Shown: positions 51,162 to 62,656, numbered from the stretch's first letter. The stretch: 64,000 nucleotides of DNA from Taenia hydatigena (GCA_036345935.2 JADWOT020000001.1:32843116-32907115), one strand, 5' to 3'. Translations and numbers: made by a program. Notes: generated by a model not told the origin, from the letters alone.

Positions 51162-53740
51162 CGGGCCGCTGAAGTCTTCCCTTACGCAAAGGAAGACATG
51201 GTGACTGACCCACTGCTGGCGCAGCATCTTGCTCACTTTGGCATTGACATGCAGAATCAGCACAAGACCGATTGCACTGTGATGGAGGTGGAATTTGAGG
51301 CAAACGAGCGACTGGGAGAGTGGTTGACTCTGGAGGAGGCTGATCGCACCCTCACACCGCTTTATGAGCCAAGTCTGACCGGTTGAGTTAATCCCGGCAA
51401 CACGTGCTATATTAATTCGGCTATATAGGTGACGAAAGTATCGAGTTAACATTTGAGCTCCTCGATTCATTCCTTTTTCCATCATTTAGTGTTTAGCCAT
51501 GTTACGATCCCTGTTTTGCTTATGATTCTGTGTCGCCCGTCTGATAGTTGGCCATCTCTCTGGGCGGGTTCTCTTCGCGACAGAGGTCTTCCGCAGTCAC
51601 TATGCCTTCGCCTTTTCCAACTTCGTGGAGTCGGTGATGGGTGCGATAGCACGCAATGGAAGTGTTATCGCTGCTGTAGAGTCTTTTGGCTTGCTGATGA
51701 GCAAGTTGGGTCAGGCGCTATGCTTTGGCGTCTACTGGTTTCCAGTCATAGTGATTTGTAAAATGATTGGAGGAGAGGTGGTGTTCAAACGACCAGGTGA
51801 GCTTCTCTATCCATCCATTCATCCTAGAATTATTTATCAGTTCATGCACTCTCTATCTATTCAATCTAACCTGAACTGGTGGTTTATTCACTCATTTCAA
51901 ATTCATTCTGCTTGACTACAGGCATCTGTCCACGCATGTTTTGTCACCTCATGGGTCGTACGAATGCGGATTTTGCGAGCAAGCAGCAGCAGGATGTGCA
52001 AGAGTCCCCTTCCCACCTCTTTAACCTAGTGGAACGTGAGATGGATGAAAAGTCGACGGTTGGCACTCCTTCCTTCCTGCACTTGCTCGCTTTTGCTGTG
52101 GAGGACCGTATTCAATGTGGCTTGACTGGGAAGGTTCATTCATCTCTTGCTCCGTCTACATGTCTTGAGTTTTTTTACGAATAAGACTTCATCGTCTATG
52201 CATTGATTCACCTGCCTTGTCATGCATCCCTTCTACAGTCTGTTCAAAGCTTTACTTCCTTGCCTCTTCACTCATCCACCTGGACTGCATTCATGTACTC
52301 ACCAAATAAACCAACCATTTACGATGCACTCTTCGGCCTGCTTATCTTTGCGTTTATGTAGACCCTTTGTTCCCCATTCCTTCCTCCATCCATCAAATTG
52401 TGTGTCTACCGGTCGTGGGCATAATGCCCTTCATCTACCACATTCTCTCTCCCCACCTACTCCAACGAACCATCCCGTCCACTAATCCCCTCAACCACCC
52501 ACTCGATCGCTTTTAACATTGTACTCTGGATTCAACAACCTATGTACCGTCCTCTCCTCAACAGGTTCAAGACAAGGAACGAATGGAGACAATTCTCTTC
52601 CTGCCGAATTCTCTAGAGGCGACAACGAATACGGACGAGATTGCAGCCCATGAGAAACGCAAAAGTGAAGTAGAGAAGACGAAGATGCCTTTGAATGAGG
52701 ATCCAGCGTACCTAAAAATCGGCATTGATGTGAGTATTTCGCTCCACTGTGACGAAAGATGAAGGTCAGTGCTAAGAGGTACTGACTGCTGGAAAATGTT
52801 ATGTAATAATAATAATTTATTTAAATAGGTTTGTATCTTGGCTAAAGGGTGCAGAAGACAGTGCAAAATTGTATTTCTCCGACCACTGATCCGCCAGGTG
52901 AAAGGACGATGGCACTTCGTATTTTCCGCTTAATAATTTCCTCGACATTCTCAGCGTGCGTTCTCTGAGCAAGAATTGGCTGTAGCGGAAGGTGAATGTA
53001 GCCATTATAGCTAGATTGAAGTTCTGAGGTGGATGGACGTGCACAATGTGGATCGTAGTTAGACATTTATGCTTTGTGTGCTGCCGTTGGACTTCAACCT
53101 GACGATGAGGCTATGCCTAGTAAGGAAAAACAAGATTGATGGTTATATTATGCTTAGATTTTGTCTGTGGTAGCTTGAGGTGGTCTATTTTCTGATAGGC
53201 TTTTGAATTTTATAAACATTATCTAACCACTGATCTGAAAACGTGTTCCTTGAATTAAGGATAGCATGTGCTGCTACTGATATATTTAAGTAGCTAATTT
53301 TACCTACTGATTTCTAAGTATTTTTTTATCTCTACTGGCCTTCGCACAAATTTTAGCTCACATGAAGAGCTCTTCATTTTTCGTTCATTAAAGTGGTAGC
53401 GCTTCTCCCTCTTACTGCACTCAATGCTTCCCATTGCCGTTGTAATTAATCGTGATGCGTCATCCCTTTTTCTCAAGAGTCACAGTAATGAGTCATGAGC
53501 TGTATGCGGTTTTTTTCATCTTCTGGGCTTGATTTGGTTAATCACATTCACTAGGTGAAATCAGTGACCATCAGTTGCAGCAGTCAAGGGTAGCAGCAGT
53601 CGAGAGCGTGGTGGGGCAGCTGCAGCATAGCATGAGCTTTACACACAATGCCTGTCTGCGTGTCTGTCTAACGACAGTCTCAAAAACGGTGGCAGCGTCG
53701 AACTGTTGTCAACAATCCCATTTAAGGCTTTAAGTTTTGT
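51162..53740 (+). pseudogene. USP5/isopeptidase-T-like deubiquitinase relic, right inner copy
   Basis: USP5 family enzymes disassemble free polyubiquitin. Exon a (51162-51428) encodes DMVTDPLLAQHLAHFGIDM, then GEWLTLEE, then the cysteine box GNTCYINS (Cys codon 51405-51407). It is broken by TGA at 51384 and TAG at 51426, the latter probably from the CAG before donor GTGACG. The acceptor before 51162 also looks lost (TTGCGG in place of an AG). Exon b (about 51548-51796) has LMSKLGQAL. Exon c (51922-52133) has ICPRMFCHLMG and QQQDVQE. Exon d (52565-52729) has ETILFLPNSLEA. Phases b/c and c/d fit. Further on come a segment with GLQPDDEAMP ending at donor 53119 and a UBA-like piece near 53596 (ESVVGQLQ). 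The segment 52750-52968 is inverted. The histidine-box exon is not seen. Confidence 0.82.
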
Positions 53741-54514
53741 TGTCTCACTGCTTCCAGCATTACCATTGTACGGGTGCCCTGATGAGTTACCTTCCTCTCC
53801 CTCCTCTTTATCCAGAAAATTCCATCACAAGATTGATTATCCTAGCATACTAGTGCTTGGCTGCCACACGACCATTGGTCATAATGAAGTCGTGGTGAAG
53901 TGTATTAGAAACACCTACGTGAATAAAACGGTTGTTAACCATAGAAGGAATCTGTCCATGTGTTTATTGCTACTTGCGCCATTTCAGTAGTGTGTGTGTG
54001 CGTCCCTAACTTCCGCCTGCTGGAGGACACGGGAAAGCCGTGCACAAACTGCCGCGTGAGAAGTCGCCTGCTTAGCACTAAAGTGTGTTAATGCTTGTTC
54101 GTATGTAGGCAAACGAGTGGTGGAAGGTGCGATCAACGTGGCCTAATCGAGTGCAGACGCATTGATGGCTTCGGTACAACAGATGTAACAAAGCAATGCT
54201 GCATCAGTCAGCGCAACAAGCCCGACAAGAAGTATAAAGGGGGCAGTATTAAATCGTGTTGATAGTTTCTATGAGTTCTTTTCCTTTGTTGGCCACATAG
54301 GAGAGTGCACTGCTGTGAGTTATTGCTCCTGTCTTCCCTTTATTTGACAGGGCCGGTTAACGAGACAGATGGATAGCTAAATGTGTTGGAGAAGATGAGT
54401 AGCTCATTTGAATTCGCAAACTAGCTGTGAGCATGGGTTTTATTTGAAAGAATTGGGTATCTATGTGGAGGAATGAATTGGTAGGGACTTGTTAGGGTAC
54501 TACAAGATGGGGGA
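51969..54514. other. Right-only block in the inverted repeat (2.5 kb)
   Basis: The left arm jumps directly from the mirror of 51968 to the mirror of 54515, across a GCG/CGC microhomology. The block holds the rest of USP5-like exon c (to 52133), exon d and further USP5-like pieces. Because it contains the natural continuation of a gene truncated on the left, a deletion in the left arm is the simpler explanation than an insertion on the right. Confidence 0.75.
52750..52968 (-). other. Small inverted segment inside the right inner USP5-like relic
   Basis: This stretch matches 57745-57960 directly (AGGTACTGACTGCTG; GTGAAAGGACGATGGC against GTGAAATAACGATGGC). Sequence from 52970 onward (AAGAATTGGCTG) instead matches 13335-13890 directly. 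The two parts of one USP5-like exon (SSSQYLL and the ENWL homologue) therefore lie on opposite strands, which marks a local inversion of about 220 bp. Confidence 0.65.
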
Positions 54515-54992
54515 GCGGGTAAGTAGATAAAGAAGAGGAGTGGGAGCTAGACTTCTTAAAGATGGGAATCGCTCCGTGCCAAAGTCACTACCCCTGATGA
54601 GCTACAGTACTTGAAGCACCTTCTAAGTGTTCCTGTACTTTCCCGTTTTTAATAAAGTCGGGACAAAACGTGTGCCATATAAAGCGCGCTGGCGTGAGCA
54701 AGGGACTTATTGATCTTGTTGCAGCCCACATCCCATAATCCAGCTACTCCAGTCAAGGGTGGTTCGCACTTGCAGGTGAACAAGTGAGTACACTTGTCTG
54801 CTGTGCTGAGTGAATGACTGGCAGGCACAAAGAGACGTCGCGCAGACGAGTTTGCTCTCCTACATGATCAGTAAGCCAGCGGATCATCTAAAGTGCTATT
54901 TGACCGGCTGATAAATCTTTGAGGCGAAGACGGTATGACTCTATGGCAGAGAAGTCATCGATGTCAGACAACTCCAACAAGTCCATGGAGAA

Positions 54993-55277
54993 ATGGCGCT
55001 GGACTACGCCAACCTCAAGCAACACTTCATGTGTTACTACATGCATTGCTGCCCCAAAATGGACTGTAAGGCTGACAAATCGCTCCCTTTCCATGCCTGC
55101 CTTAAGAGGAGAGGTGTATGGCTGCCCATGGAAGCGCGTCAACGCCTGCTTAACCAAAGCCAGTACAGTGGACTCGCAGAGGAGGACAAAGAAGACCCGC
55201 CAATCACGCCACGTGACGATAAACAAAGTGAACATTCAACTCTGATTCTTCGAGACTGTGGCAGTCGCGTTGTCTGA
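54993..55277 (+). pseudogene. 94-codon open segment, right outer arm
   Basis: Mirror of 15756-16109. It begins MALDYANLKQHFMCYYMHCC and shares the NQSQYSGLAEED segment and the CGSRVV ending. The extra 24 bp (54986-55009 region) relative to the left separate the SMSDNSNKS part into another frame. Not recognised. Confidence 0.35.
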
Positions 55278-56759
55278 AGGACACTGCATAGTGGACGGCG
55301 ACCTAATAATCATCACACTGGCTGTCGATTAAGAGGTGTTGTGTGGGAGAAATCTGGACCTCGTCAGCCAGTAAATCGTTCTCGTGAAGTATACTAAAGG
55401 CACGCGCATTAGTTGCACAAACTGGAACGGTGTGAGTTGAGACCGTGGCTTTACTTGTTATGTGGATTGCTGGCGCCATGTCATGAGGCCGATGCTATGC
55501 AGAAGTTGTGTTGAAAGGTCCTTTGTTCGGTGCAGAGAAGCACGTATGTTACTTTGGTATCATTTAGTACAGTGAGGGGAAGAGTGATTAGCGAGTTTGG
55601 TTGCACAGGTGAAAATCGAATGTGTGTGGGCTAAAGTAGACCAGAAAAAAGGCAAAACTAGCTTTCAAAATCTGTAAGAGACGATGAAAATTAGTCGAAT
55701 AAGTGTGAGGAGGAAACAGTGAGTGGGTGTGGACACGGCCTTTAAAGTACTTTCTAGCGAGGACCACATCAGCATCTCAGGATCTGTAAGTTATCGTAGG
55801 TGGTAGGACACGGGCAATCTACACTACTCCTACCATAACAGTCTCGAGTCGTTGTAGTTTGACACCAAACACAGTTTTGGGAGTTGTGGTGGGGCTCTAC
55901 CACTCGGGTGAATAGTGTCACACAACCTAGCATAGGTCCTAGCACCCGAAGTGCTCATGTGGAAATGTGGAAGAAGAGAACTTAAAGTAATCCGGCTTTT
56001 TTAGCTGGAGATGCCAACGATGTTTCTGTGTTTGGGGCTACGCTAACGTCAAAGGCCTACAAAACCATGTACACAGATTTTGTCCTCGTAGTAGCCTTGG
56101 AAAGGCACTCCAGAGGGAGTGAGATCCATTGGAATGCGAGGAGCGAACCCACTTCCGCCTATAAAGTAAACACACAGAGGCGGCTGACTGGCTAGTGGGT
56201 TGTTGAGAGCCTAATGTGCTCATTGGATAGCCAAGTAAAGCAGGTAATGCGATTATCAATTAGAAGCCGCAGTCACGCCCAACTATTAGATTGTAATGGA
56301 CACTATCAACCATTTGATGTGATGGTCTGTCCAAGCGCCCCTGATAGAGCAGGTGGTGTGGAATAGCTGCTGACCTCCTACAGTGCCAGGGGATGGGTCT
56401 CATCAGGACTGTTAGCCAGGTGGATGGTTTGACTGCTCGTAACAGCGAGGACCAGATGGTTACAGTGAACAAGGACAGGGTGGGAATAGTTGAGCAGAGG
56501 GCGTATTACGAAGGTGAATGAGAAAGTGAGGAAGCAGACGAGAAGACGTCGTATCGGTTTTCGTGCAGTAGTAGAAACTGGAGAAGGAGACTAAAGAGAA
56601 TGAGGGAGAAAGAGAACAAAGAGACGGAGCAGATCGCGTCGTCTCGTGTTCATAAGTATGAAAGTGTAGAGCTGCTGATGCACTAAGGTTTATTTTTCCT
56701 TACTAACATTAAAATTGTGGATTGAATACAATCCGCTCCTCAACAGTTGCAAGACTCAT

Positions 56760-57000
56760 TGTTTTGACCTTCAAATCATGCCAGCTACCACGAGGAGGTA
56801 AAATGCCAGGCGACGTTCCACTGAATGGAGCAAATGTCGATGTGATTGATGTCCAAATCAGGAAGTAATTACAAAGCAGACAACTGTGCCACTGCGTCTA
56901 CCTTCATTGGGAAGTGCAGGCACTGCCACCGAGAAATACCAACTCAAAATGCTCAAGAGTATTGTGTGAAGATATGTATCTTTCGTGAATGCGATCAACA
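56760..57000 (+). repeat. Repeat block Q, right outer copy
   Basis: Mirror of 14085-14290. Possible acceptor CCTCCTCAACAG at its start, then LARLIVLTFKSCQLP to a TAA. An overlapping frame keeps CRHCHREIPTQNAQ. It looks like an exon relic of an unidentified gene running opposite to the neighbouring USP5 fragment. Confidence 0.5.
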
Positions 57001-57139
57001 CCTGGTCAAGGGTGAGAGCAGACAAAGAGCATTATTTATCGGTGAAGAAGGTGGATGACGACGGTTTGGTAAGCAGAGACGTGTTCGTTGAACGCTTTTC
57101 TTCTATCTTTAAGGATTAATTAGTCAAGCATATATAATG

Positions 57140-57960
57140 CCAACGTGTCGATCTGACAAATTGGCTAGATGTCCGTCCCCGCTAATGATGGGGTCGTTGA
57201 GAACACAGTGGTCCAAGTGTTCCATCAGGCAATTCGACGCTGTTGTTAGACAGGCACGCTCACAGACGTTGCGCGTAAAGTTCGTGCTCTGCTGTAGTTG
57301 CCCAACTACACTCTCGTCTGCTGCCGCCCTTGACCGGTGTGACTGTTGGTTACTGGTTTCACTTCGCAGATGCGATTGAAACAAATCAGGCTCAAAAGAA
57401 TAAAAAATAAACACGGCTCATGACTCATGGCTGTGATTCTTAAGGCATATAAGTGGATGTGAAATCACATTTAGTTACAAGGGCAATGGAGGATATTGAG
57501 TGGAGTAGAGGAGAGAAGCGGCATCACTTTCATGAACGAGGAAAGTAAATCGACCACTAAAGCTGCTTCCATCCCAAAAAACTCAAGGCGCAATATAAAA
57601 ATATGAATTTTGTGTTTGCTTACTAGGCATAGTCTCATCGCCAGGTTGTGGTCCACCGGCAGCTCGGTAATCCCCACCAACCTTAGAATTTTGGACTAGC
57701 TGAATAATGGCCACGTTCAAGTTTTGTGGCAGCCAATTCTCGTCCAGAGCGAATTTGAGCAGAAGGTACTGACTGCTGACAAAGGTATTGCAGTAGTCAT
57801 TTATTTGAATAGCCCTACCTCTCGATTTGGACGGCTCAGGAGACACTGCGAGATGTTATTCCTTCGGTCACCGATCCCTTCGGTGAAATAACGATGGCGC
57901 TTTGTTCCTCCTGCTTGGCAACCTTTCTCAACATTCTCTGCGTGCTGCCACAAAAACTAA
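57140..57960 (-). pseudogene. USP5-like C-terminal fragments, right outer copy
   Basis: Mirror of 13110-13950. An 87-codon open stretch (57846 down to 57583) holds SSQYLLLKFALDENWLPQN and GGPQPGDETMP, with donor GTAAGC at 57623-57622. A second open stretch (57414-57124) holds ADESVVGQLQQSTNFTRN, then a CERACLTTAS piece and MEHLDHCVLNDPII, which aligns with the UBA helix region of USP5 (DESV..QL, then MxWxMxHxxDPD..P). It is better preserved than the left mirror, where one base is lost. Orientation is opposite to the inner right relic, so 52970-53740 and this copy form a nested inverted repeat centred near 55.4 kb. Confidence 0.62.
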
Positions 57961-58263
57961 ATGTGGTTCTTTTGTTAGCTCGAAATTCTGCGGTGAATAG
58001 ACGTAAGGAATGTGGATTTCCCTTGGACCTTTCGATTCCTCGTGCTGTCAGCAAACTTTAACCCGGCAAAGAGGCTGTGCTTAGTGAGGAAAAGCAAAGT
58101 TGATGCTTTCATCACGCTTTGAGTTCTGTTGTTTGATAGAAGCTTTCAGTGGTCAATTTATGACATGCTGCAACAAATTTGGCGTTCAATCCCTCCTTCT
58201 TAGCCATTGCTTTCTTGCAACGAGTAACTTGAATTAAGGTAGGCGGCATTCTCCATTGCTAGT

Positions 58264-61200
58264 TGCATGAGTAACGAGGTAGCATGATGAGGATGAAGGA
58301 CGTTAAGAGAAGGCTCGGCGATGTCATTGTCCTGTCGTTGTCTCTGTGAAAGGTGGTGCTGCCAGGAGGCCGGGACGCATGCAAACGCGTAGCTCTGCTA
58401 ATCAGAACAGGCCAGATCAGCCACCACCATAACCACTTCGTCACGTTGGCACATTCGCCATATATGTGCTGGACTAAGTAGTTCTCGATGTTAGACAAGG
58501 AGCGTTCGACGAATACGCTTCTCCATATGAGGCTATCGTCATCTCCCTTTGAGGAAGAAAAGGACTCGCTCCGCCTGCTCTTACTCTACCGTTTTGAGGC
58601 AAAGAAAGTCGAGTATGTCACACATTTCAATGAAACTGTTAGATGACAGAAGTTAACAAGGGACCGCAACCTAGCTGATCCATTTGGGAGTAGCGTAAGC
58701 CTTACTGCCCTTGTAAGTCAGCATGTCCAAGACTAATGCAATCAGAGCAGAGAAGGGCAAAATGCCAAACAGCAATGGTGAGATGATGCATTCGAATGTA
58801 GCAGGTGTTGGTTTCATGGCGGAATCATGGGGAGGAGGAGGACAAGGAGAACCATTAGGGTCGACAGTTGTGTACTCATGAAGTGGAAGTGTAGGGCTGC
58901 TATTAGTGGTTTTAAGGTAATTTGTAGCTCGGTGGTTTCATCTCTCAGTTCCGTAGCCTCCTTACGCCTCCTGATAGGAGGAATAGAAGACCAAGTGAAT
59001 GGATAAAAAGGTCACCTTTGAATTCCGGATGCTGACAGGTCGTGTTAAGTTAGCCTAGCGGAGCAAAGTACGGCATTATAAATGCAGGTTTTCTTGTTCG
59101 TTCGGAGGAATTGAGGAGCACGAGTGGACCCTTGTATACTGCGACGCATATGCTACGTCTAAAGGACAATTATAATTGACGATTGGCTTTATTTCCAATT
59201 GCTCTACTCTTAATGCATTTTAGTGACAGCTCTCTAGCCACAGGTACCATGGAGAATGAGGGTAGGGTTTCTCCTCAGGGACCCAATGCAGTTTTGATAG
59301 TTCCGGTTTGTTCTAACTAAATAGCTAATGGTGCAACACTTATCATGAAAGTTGGCTTAAAATTGAAAAATATGACTACAAATGCTTAGTTTCATTTAAA
59401 GTAAGACATGGACTGCATTACTGGCCTGCTAGAGTGTCCAAGTAGAGTTAACAGAATAACTATTGAACTTAAAATAAATGTAGTTCCTAAATGTGCTGCC
59501 ACAGTCATTTGAATGATCTCGCAGTGACTTCTTTCTGGATGAACGCCGACCCATCTAGTGAGAGAAGAAATGACAAGTCGCCTACGTGGATTTGAGGCTA
59601 ACGAGCAAATCAGGCGGTCAAGTTACCCCATCGGAGACATGACCACCCGATCGTGGAATGCACGAATACCAGTTGGACTGTTTGTCTACCTGTCATCAAG
59701 CCAGCTAGCCAGTAGATAACAAGCTGGCATCCTAGTCAACTCAACCACCACCCATTTTGCCTCTCGCTACTACATTGGCATCAAGCAGTCTGAGATGTCA
59801 ATTGATGCTCAAAGCCATGCATTTAATATATTTGGATGATGTATTTATGTGATGTTTGAGTCACTAGATACGACATTGATAAATCGGACACATTGACGAA
59901 ACACGGGCTTATTGGCAGACGTGAACTAAGAAACGGAATGCAGTCTCTTCACATCTTATTAGCTTCATTGATAGTATCTTCGCGAATTTTAACTCACAGT
60001 AAACTTGATACGCTCTTCGGTGACGTACGAGGAGGTAGAAACGGCTTGTTAGCGTCTTCATTGTTGTGAGGTGGAGCACGGATACCAACTGCATTTTTCT
60101 TGGAGAGACACCTACGAGGAGGAGGGTGGCGATGGCATCGATAGTATCTATGAGGTTGTGACGTTAATAGTGTTTGCAATTCTTCCGAATTCCAAGTCTG
60201 CTGACAACCACTCGAAGGTCAAGAGCAATCAGTTACTGGTCGGCTTGACCATTAAATCAATCATCAATGGCGATGGGCTTGCATCTTTATTATAGCAAAT
60301 TTTCAAGTAATCAGGTTGTGCAAGCATTGCATATTTTTGGCTGGAACATCATCTTGCGGACGCCATACTAGCAAAGAACTAGCTTCCAGGCAGAGCGAGC
60401 TGTTACTGTGTGAAATTCCTGGCTGCAAAGTCAGCAGCAGTACGCCAACACATCCGCATGAGTGCGATGGAGTGTGTGCATTTATGCGACTTTCTCCGTC
60501 ATTGGTGATGTGATGAACGAGGTAGCGTGATGAAGGCTAAGTACAATGATAGAGGGACTAGTTTCATCACTGTATCGCTTTGTCCCTGTGATAGGTGCTG
60601 CTCCTATTAGCCGAAGATGCAGGCACACACGCCGGCCTGTCAACTTGTACGGCCAGATTGACCACTGTTTAATCCACCAACGTTGATGCTGTCTCAGCCG
60701 CTTACTGCATCGGCTCCTTTGCAGCATAGATTTGTGGGATTAAATGGTCGTCTTGGCTGAACGAGACGCGTTTAATGGGCATGGGGTTCCATGAAGAGGT
60801 CGCACAATCAATGTGCTAGCCATATGACACCTTTGACATTTCCGTGACATAATGATGATGCTGCACAGCGAATTTGTCAGCGAGACGACATTCTGTGCCC
60901 ACCTGTTATTCATTCGGCTTACCAAACAAATGTACTCACTTGTCAACTTGTATGGATAGGCAGCCTTGTGCTACTTGTCGACGTGCCTCTCCTTTTAACA
61001 CCAGCCGCCATGTCATTTTAATGCTCTAGACTTTGCATAGGGTCGTCAAAATTGTGTTAATGGCAGGCTGAACAGGAGCAATTGGTCAGATATCAGATGA
61101 GCATAAATGCAAGGGGGTCGCTAAACCATGGCGTACCATGACGCAGCAACGACCAGGACGCACTATCACTCGCGAGTGGTCCTTCCCTCACCGCAACACA

Positions 61201-62621
61201 CCTGCTACGACCTAATAACGAGTGTAAACAGTCTGGTGATGTATGAGTGGACTTATTTTTACAAGATCGTATTCATACAATGCTTTCTACCTTGCCGTGA
61301 GTAGTCAGGATATGAGTTCGCTTCAGTGGGCCAATGGAAGATGTCGGATACAAGTTTGAAGTCAAGTAACCCACTATTAGCAGTGTAGTACATTGTTTGT
61401 TGGAAACACCGGCTTCGGTCTAGGTGACAGAGGTGGCCGTATTGCCCTAGCCGCATAGGCTGGCCTCCAGGCCATGCCAGTAGCACAATTCCCTCAGTCC
61501 GTTGAATATATGCATTATACTCTAGCGTTCTGCCTTCTTTTGCCTTCGAGGGATCCTCGGGACGCTGCATTGGTGGCAGCGGAAAGCGAAACTGACTCTA
61601 TAGGGTATCTGTCCCGATCTCTACCGCTCGTGGCATGCTGTAGAGATGCGAAAGAAGTGCATGTGCTAAAAATGGGTCATGAACGACGTCCGCCTCCGTC
61701 ATCTACCCCTTCTCCTTGTTCTATAAGAAAGCTATCATCAACTGAAGCGACACTAGCCATGCACCACGAGGGAAGTTTCGTTCCGAAGACTACCCCTAAT
61801 ATACTTGTTTAAAGAAATCGGCGTGCTAACGCTTCCCTACGAACATACAGATGGTCGGCGGAACCACTTATTCTGGACTTTGTTCTTGCATTGTTTAATT
61901 GTGATGGACAGGCAAAAGAGCTACTAATTTTGAATGCGTACCAATTGGTGTAGTGGTACAATTTGAAGCATTTGGTTTGACAAATGTTTTCCCGCTATTC
62001 AATTATGTTTGTTATTATGGATAGTTGCTGAAGATGGGTCAACCTGATCAAGTAGAGATTGACTGAATGCAGTTGTCATACAAGCAGTACCAACGATATG
62101 AGTTGGTGAGAAAGAGATGGCGTTGCAAAGCTAGTTGCATCCCGGTCCACTGGAGCCGACGGCAGCTTCTGCTGATGGCATCTGCACGGTCTCGTCTCTA
62201 CTTCAACTGCGCCTATTGCAGTGCTTTAATCTAGCAATTCGAAGGTCGCGTACGCAAGCAAAAATGTTGTGTAGACTAATTCTCTGTCCGACAGCATGGT
62301 AATCACGTCACCGAAATGTAAAAATCGCTACGATGCGACTCACAGACCGATCGTAGTTGCACAGACAATCAAATAAAAGGATTGAATTTGTGAAGAGTTG
62401 ACTTGCTGGCGCAATTACCCTCCCTGCTTATGCCGGCATGCCAGCTGTGCAGCCACCTTTGTTTGGCTTGCCACAGACACCATTTCGACGACTCTATGCA
62501 AGGTCTACTGTCATCGAATGCGAGAGCATTTGGCTAGTGAAAGAGGTAGACCATGGTTTGATGCTAAGATGTGAAGTGAATTTAAGAAGAGACAACTGTT
62601 GTGTATAATTTTAATTCTAGT
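58264..62621. other. Right-only block flanked by CTAGT (4.36 kb)
   Basis: Present only in the right outer arm. It is bounded by CTAGT at 58259-58263 and 62617-62621, against one copy on the left. The ends show no obvious terminal repeats. The last 170 bases match 8270-8485 straight up to and through the CTAGT. Inside are degenerate direct repeats (58266-58400 like 60508-60660; 59318-59550 like 63635-63860) and the LTR at 61384. No gene was recognised. A microhomology-mediated deletion on the left explains it at least as well as an insertion on the right. Confidence 0.65.
61384..61580 (+). mobile_element. LTR (61384-61569) followed by a primer-binding-site-like sequence
   Basis: A diverged full-length member of the LTR family (TGTAGTACATTG to GGGACGCTGCA). 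It is followed at once by TTGGTGGCAGC, which begins with the TGG expected to pair with the CCA end of a tRNA primer. This fixes the LTR orientation as + here. About 250 downstream bases stay open in one frame (to about 61809) but show no recognisable gag or pol motif, and no 3' LTR follows within the window. It may be a truncated element or a small non-coding element of TRIM type. Confidence 0.6.
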
Positions 62622-62634
62622 CGATTTTACGTGT

Positions 62635-62656
62635 CACTGTCACCAATGTGACAGTG
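62635..62656. other. Perfect 9-bp stem-loop beside the CTAGT junction (right)
   Basis: Mirror of the hairpin at 12778-12799, with stem CACTGTCAC/GTGACAGTG and loop CAAT. It starts 14 bases after the second CTAGT (62617-62621). The stem is kept in both diverged outer arms. Confidence 0.7.

Larger units (their letters stand above)
34575..51968 (-). repeat. Right arm of giant inverted repeat (core arm)
   Basis: Reverse-complement partner of 16453-34008, carrying the same genes in mirror order. The abrupt change from near identity to about 10-18% mismatch occurs at 35164, the mirror of 33416. Arm-specific differences include a missing solo LTR, a missing tandem duplication, a longer ACG repeat, extra G-runs near 46730, and about 170 extra bases near 36595-36770. 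These differences make a simple assembly reflection of one arm unlikely. Confidence 0.95.

Noticed and set aside
51384..51428. Alternative genetic code reading TGA and TAG as amino acids
   Set aside because: The LITAF genes end at TGA and the unknown gene at TAG in sensible places, and the USP5-like copies show other damage; pseudogene is simpler.
50997..51485. 162-codon ORF on the minus strand, the longest in the window
   Set aside because: It is antisense to USP5-like exon a, which has recognisable protein similarity. The left-arm counterpart is broken.
56846..57055. PARP-type zinc finger gene
   Set aside because: Only one CxxC pair and a loose spacing match are visible, the block is repetitive and interrupted by stops; kept only as a repeat block.
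58264..62621. Complete DNA transposon or retrotransposon
   Set aside because: No terminal repeats, transposase or reverse transcriptase motifs are visible, and its end is homologous to another repeat through the boundary.
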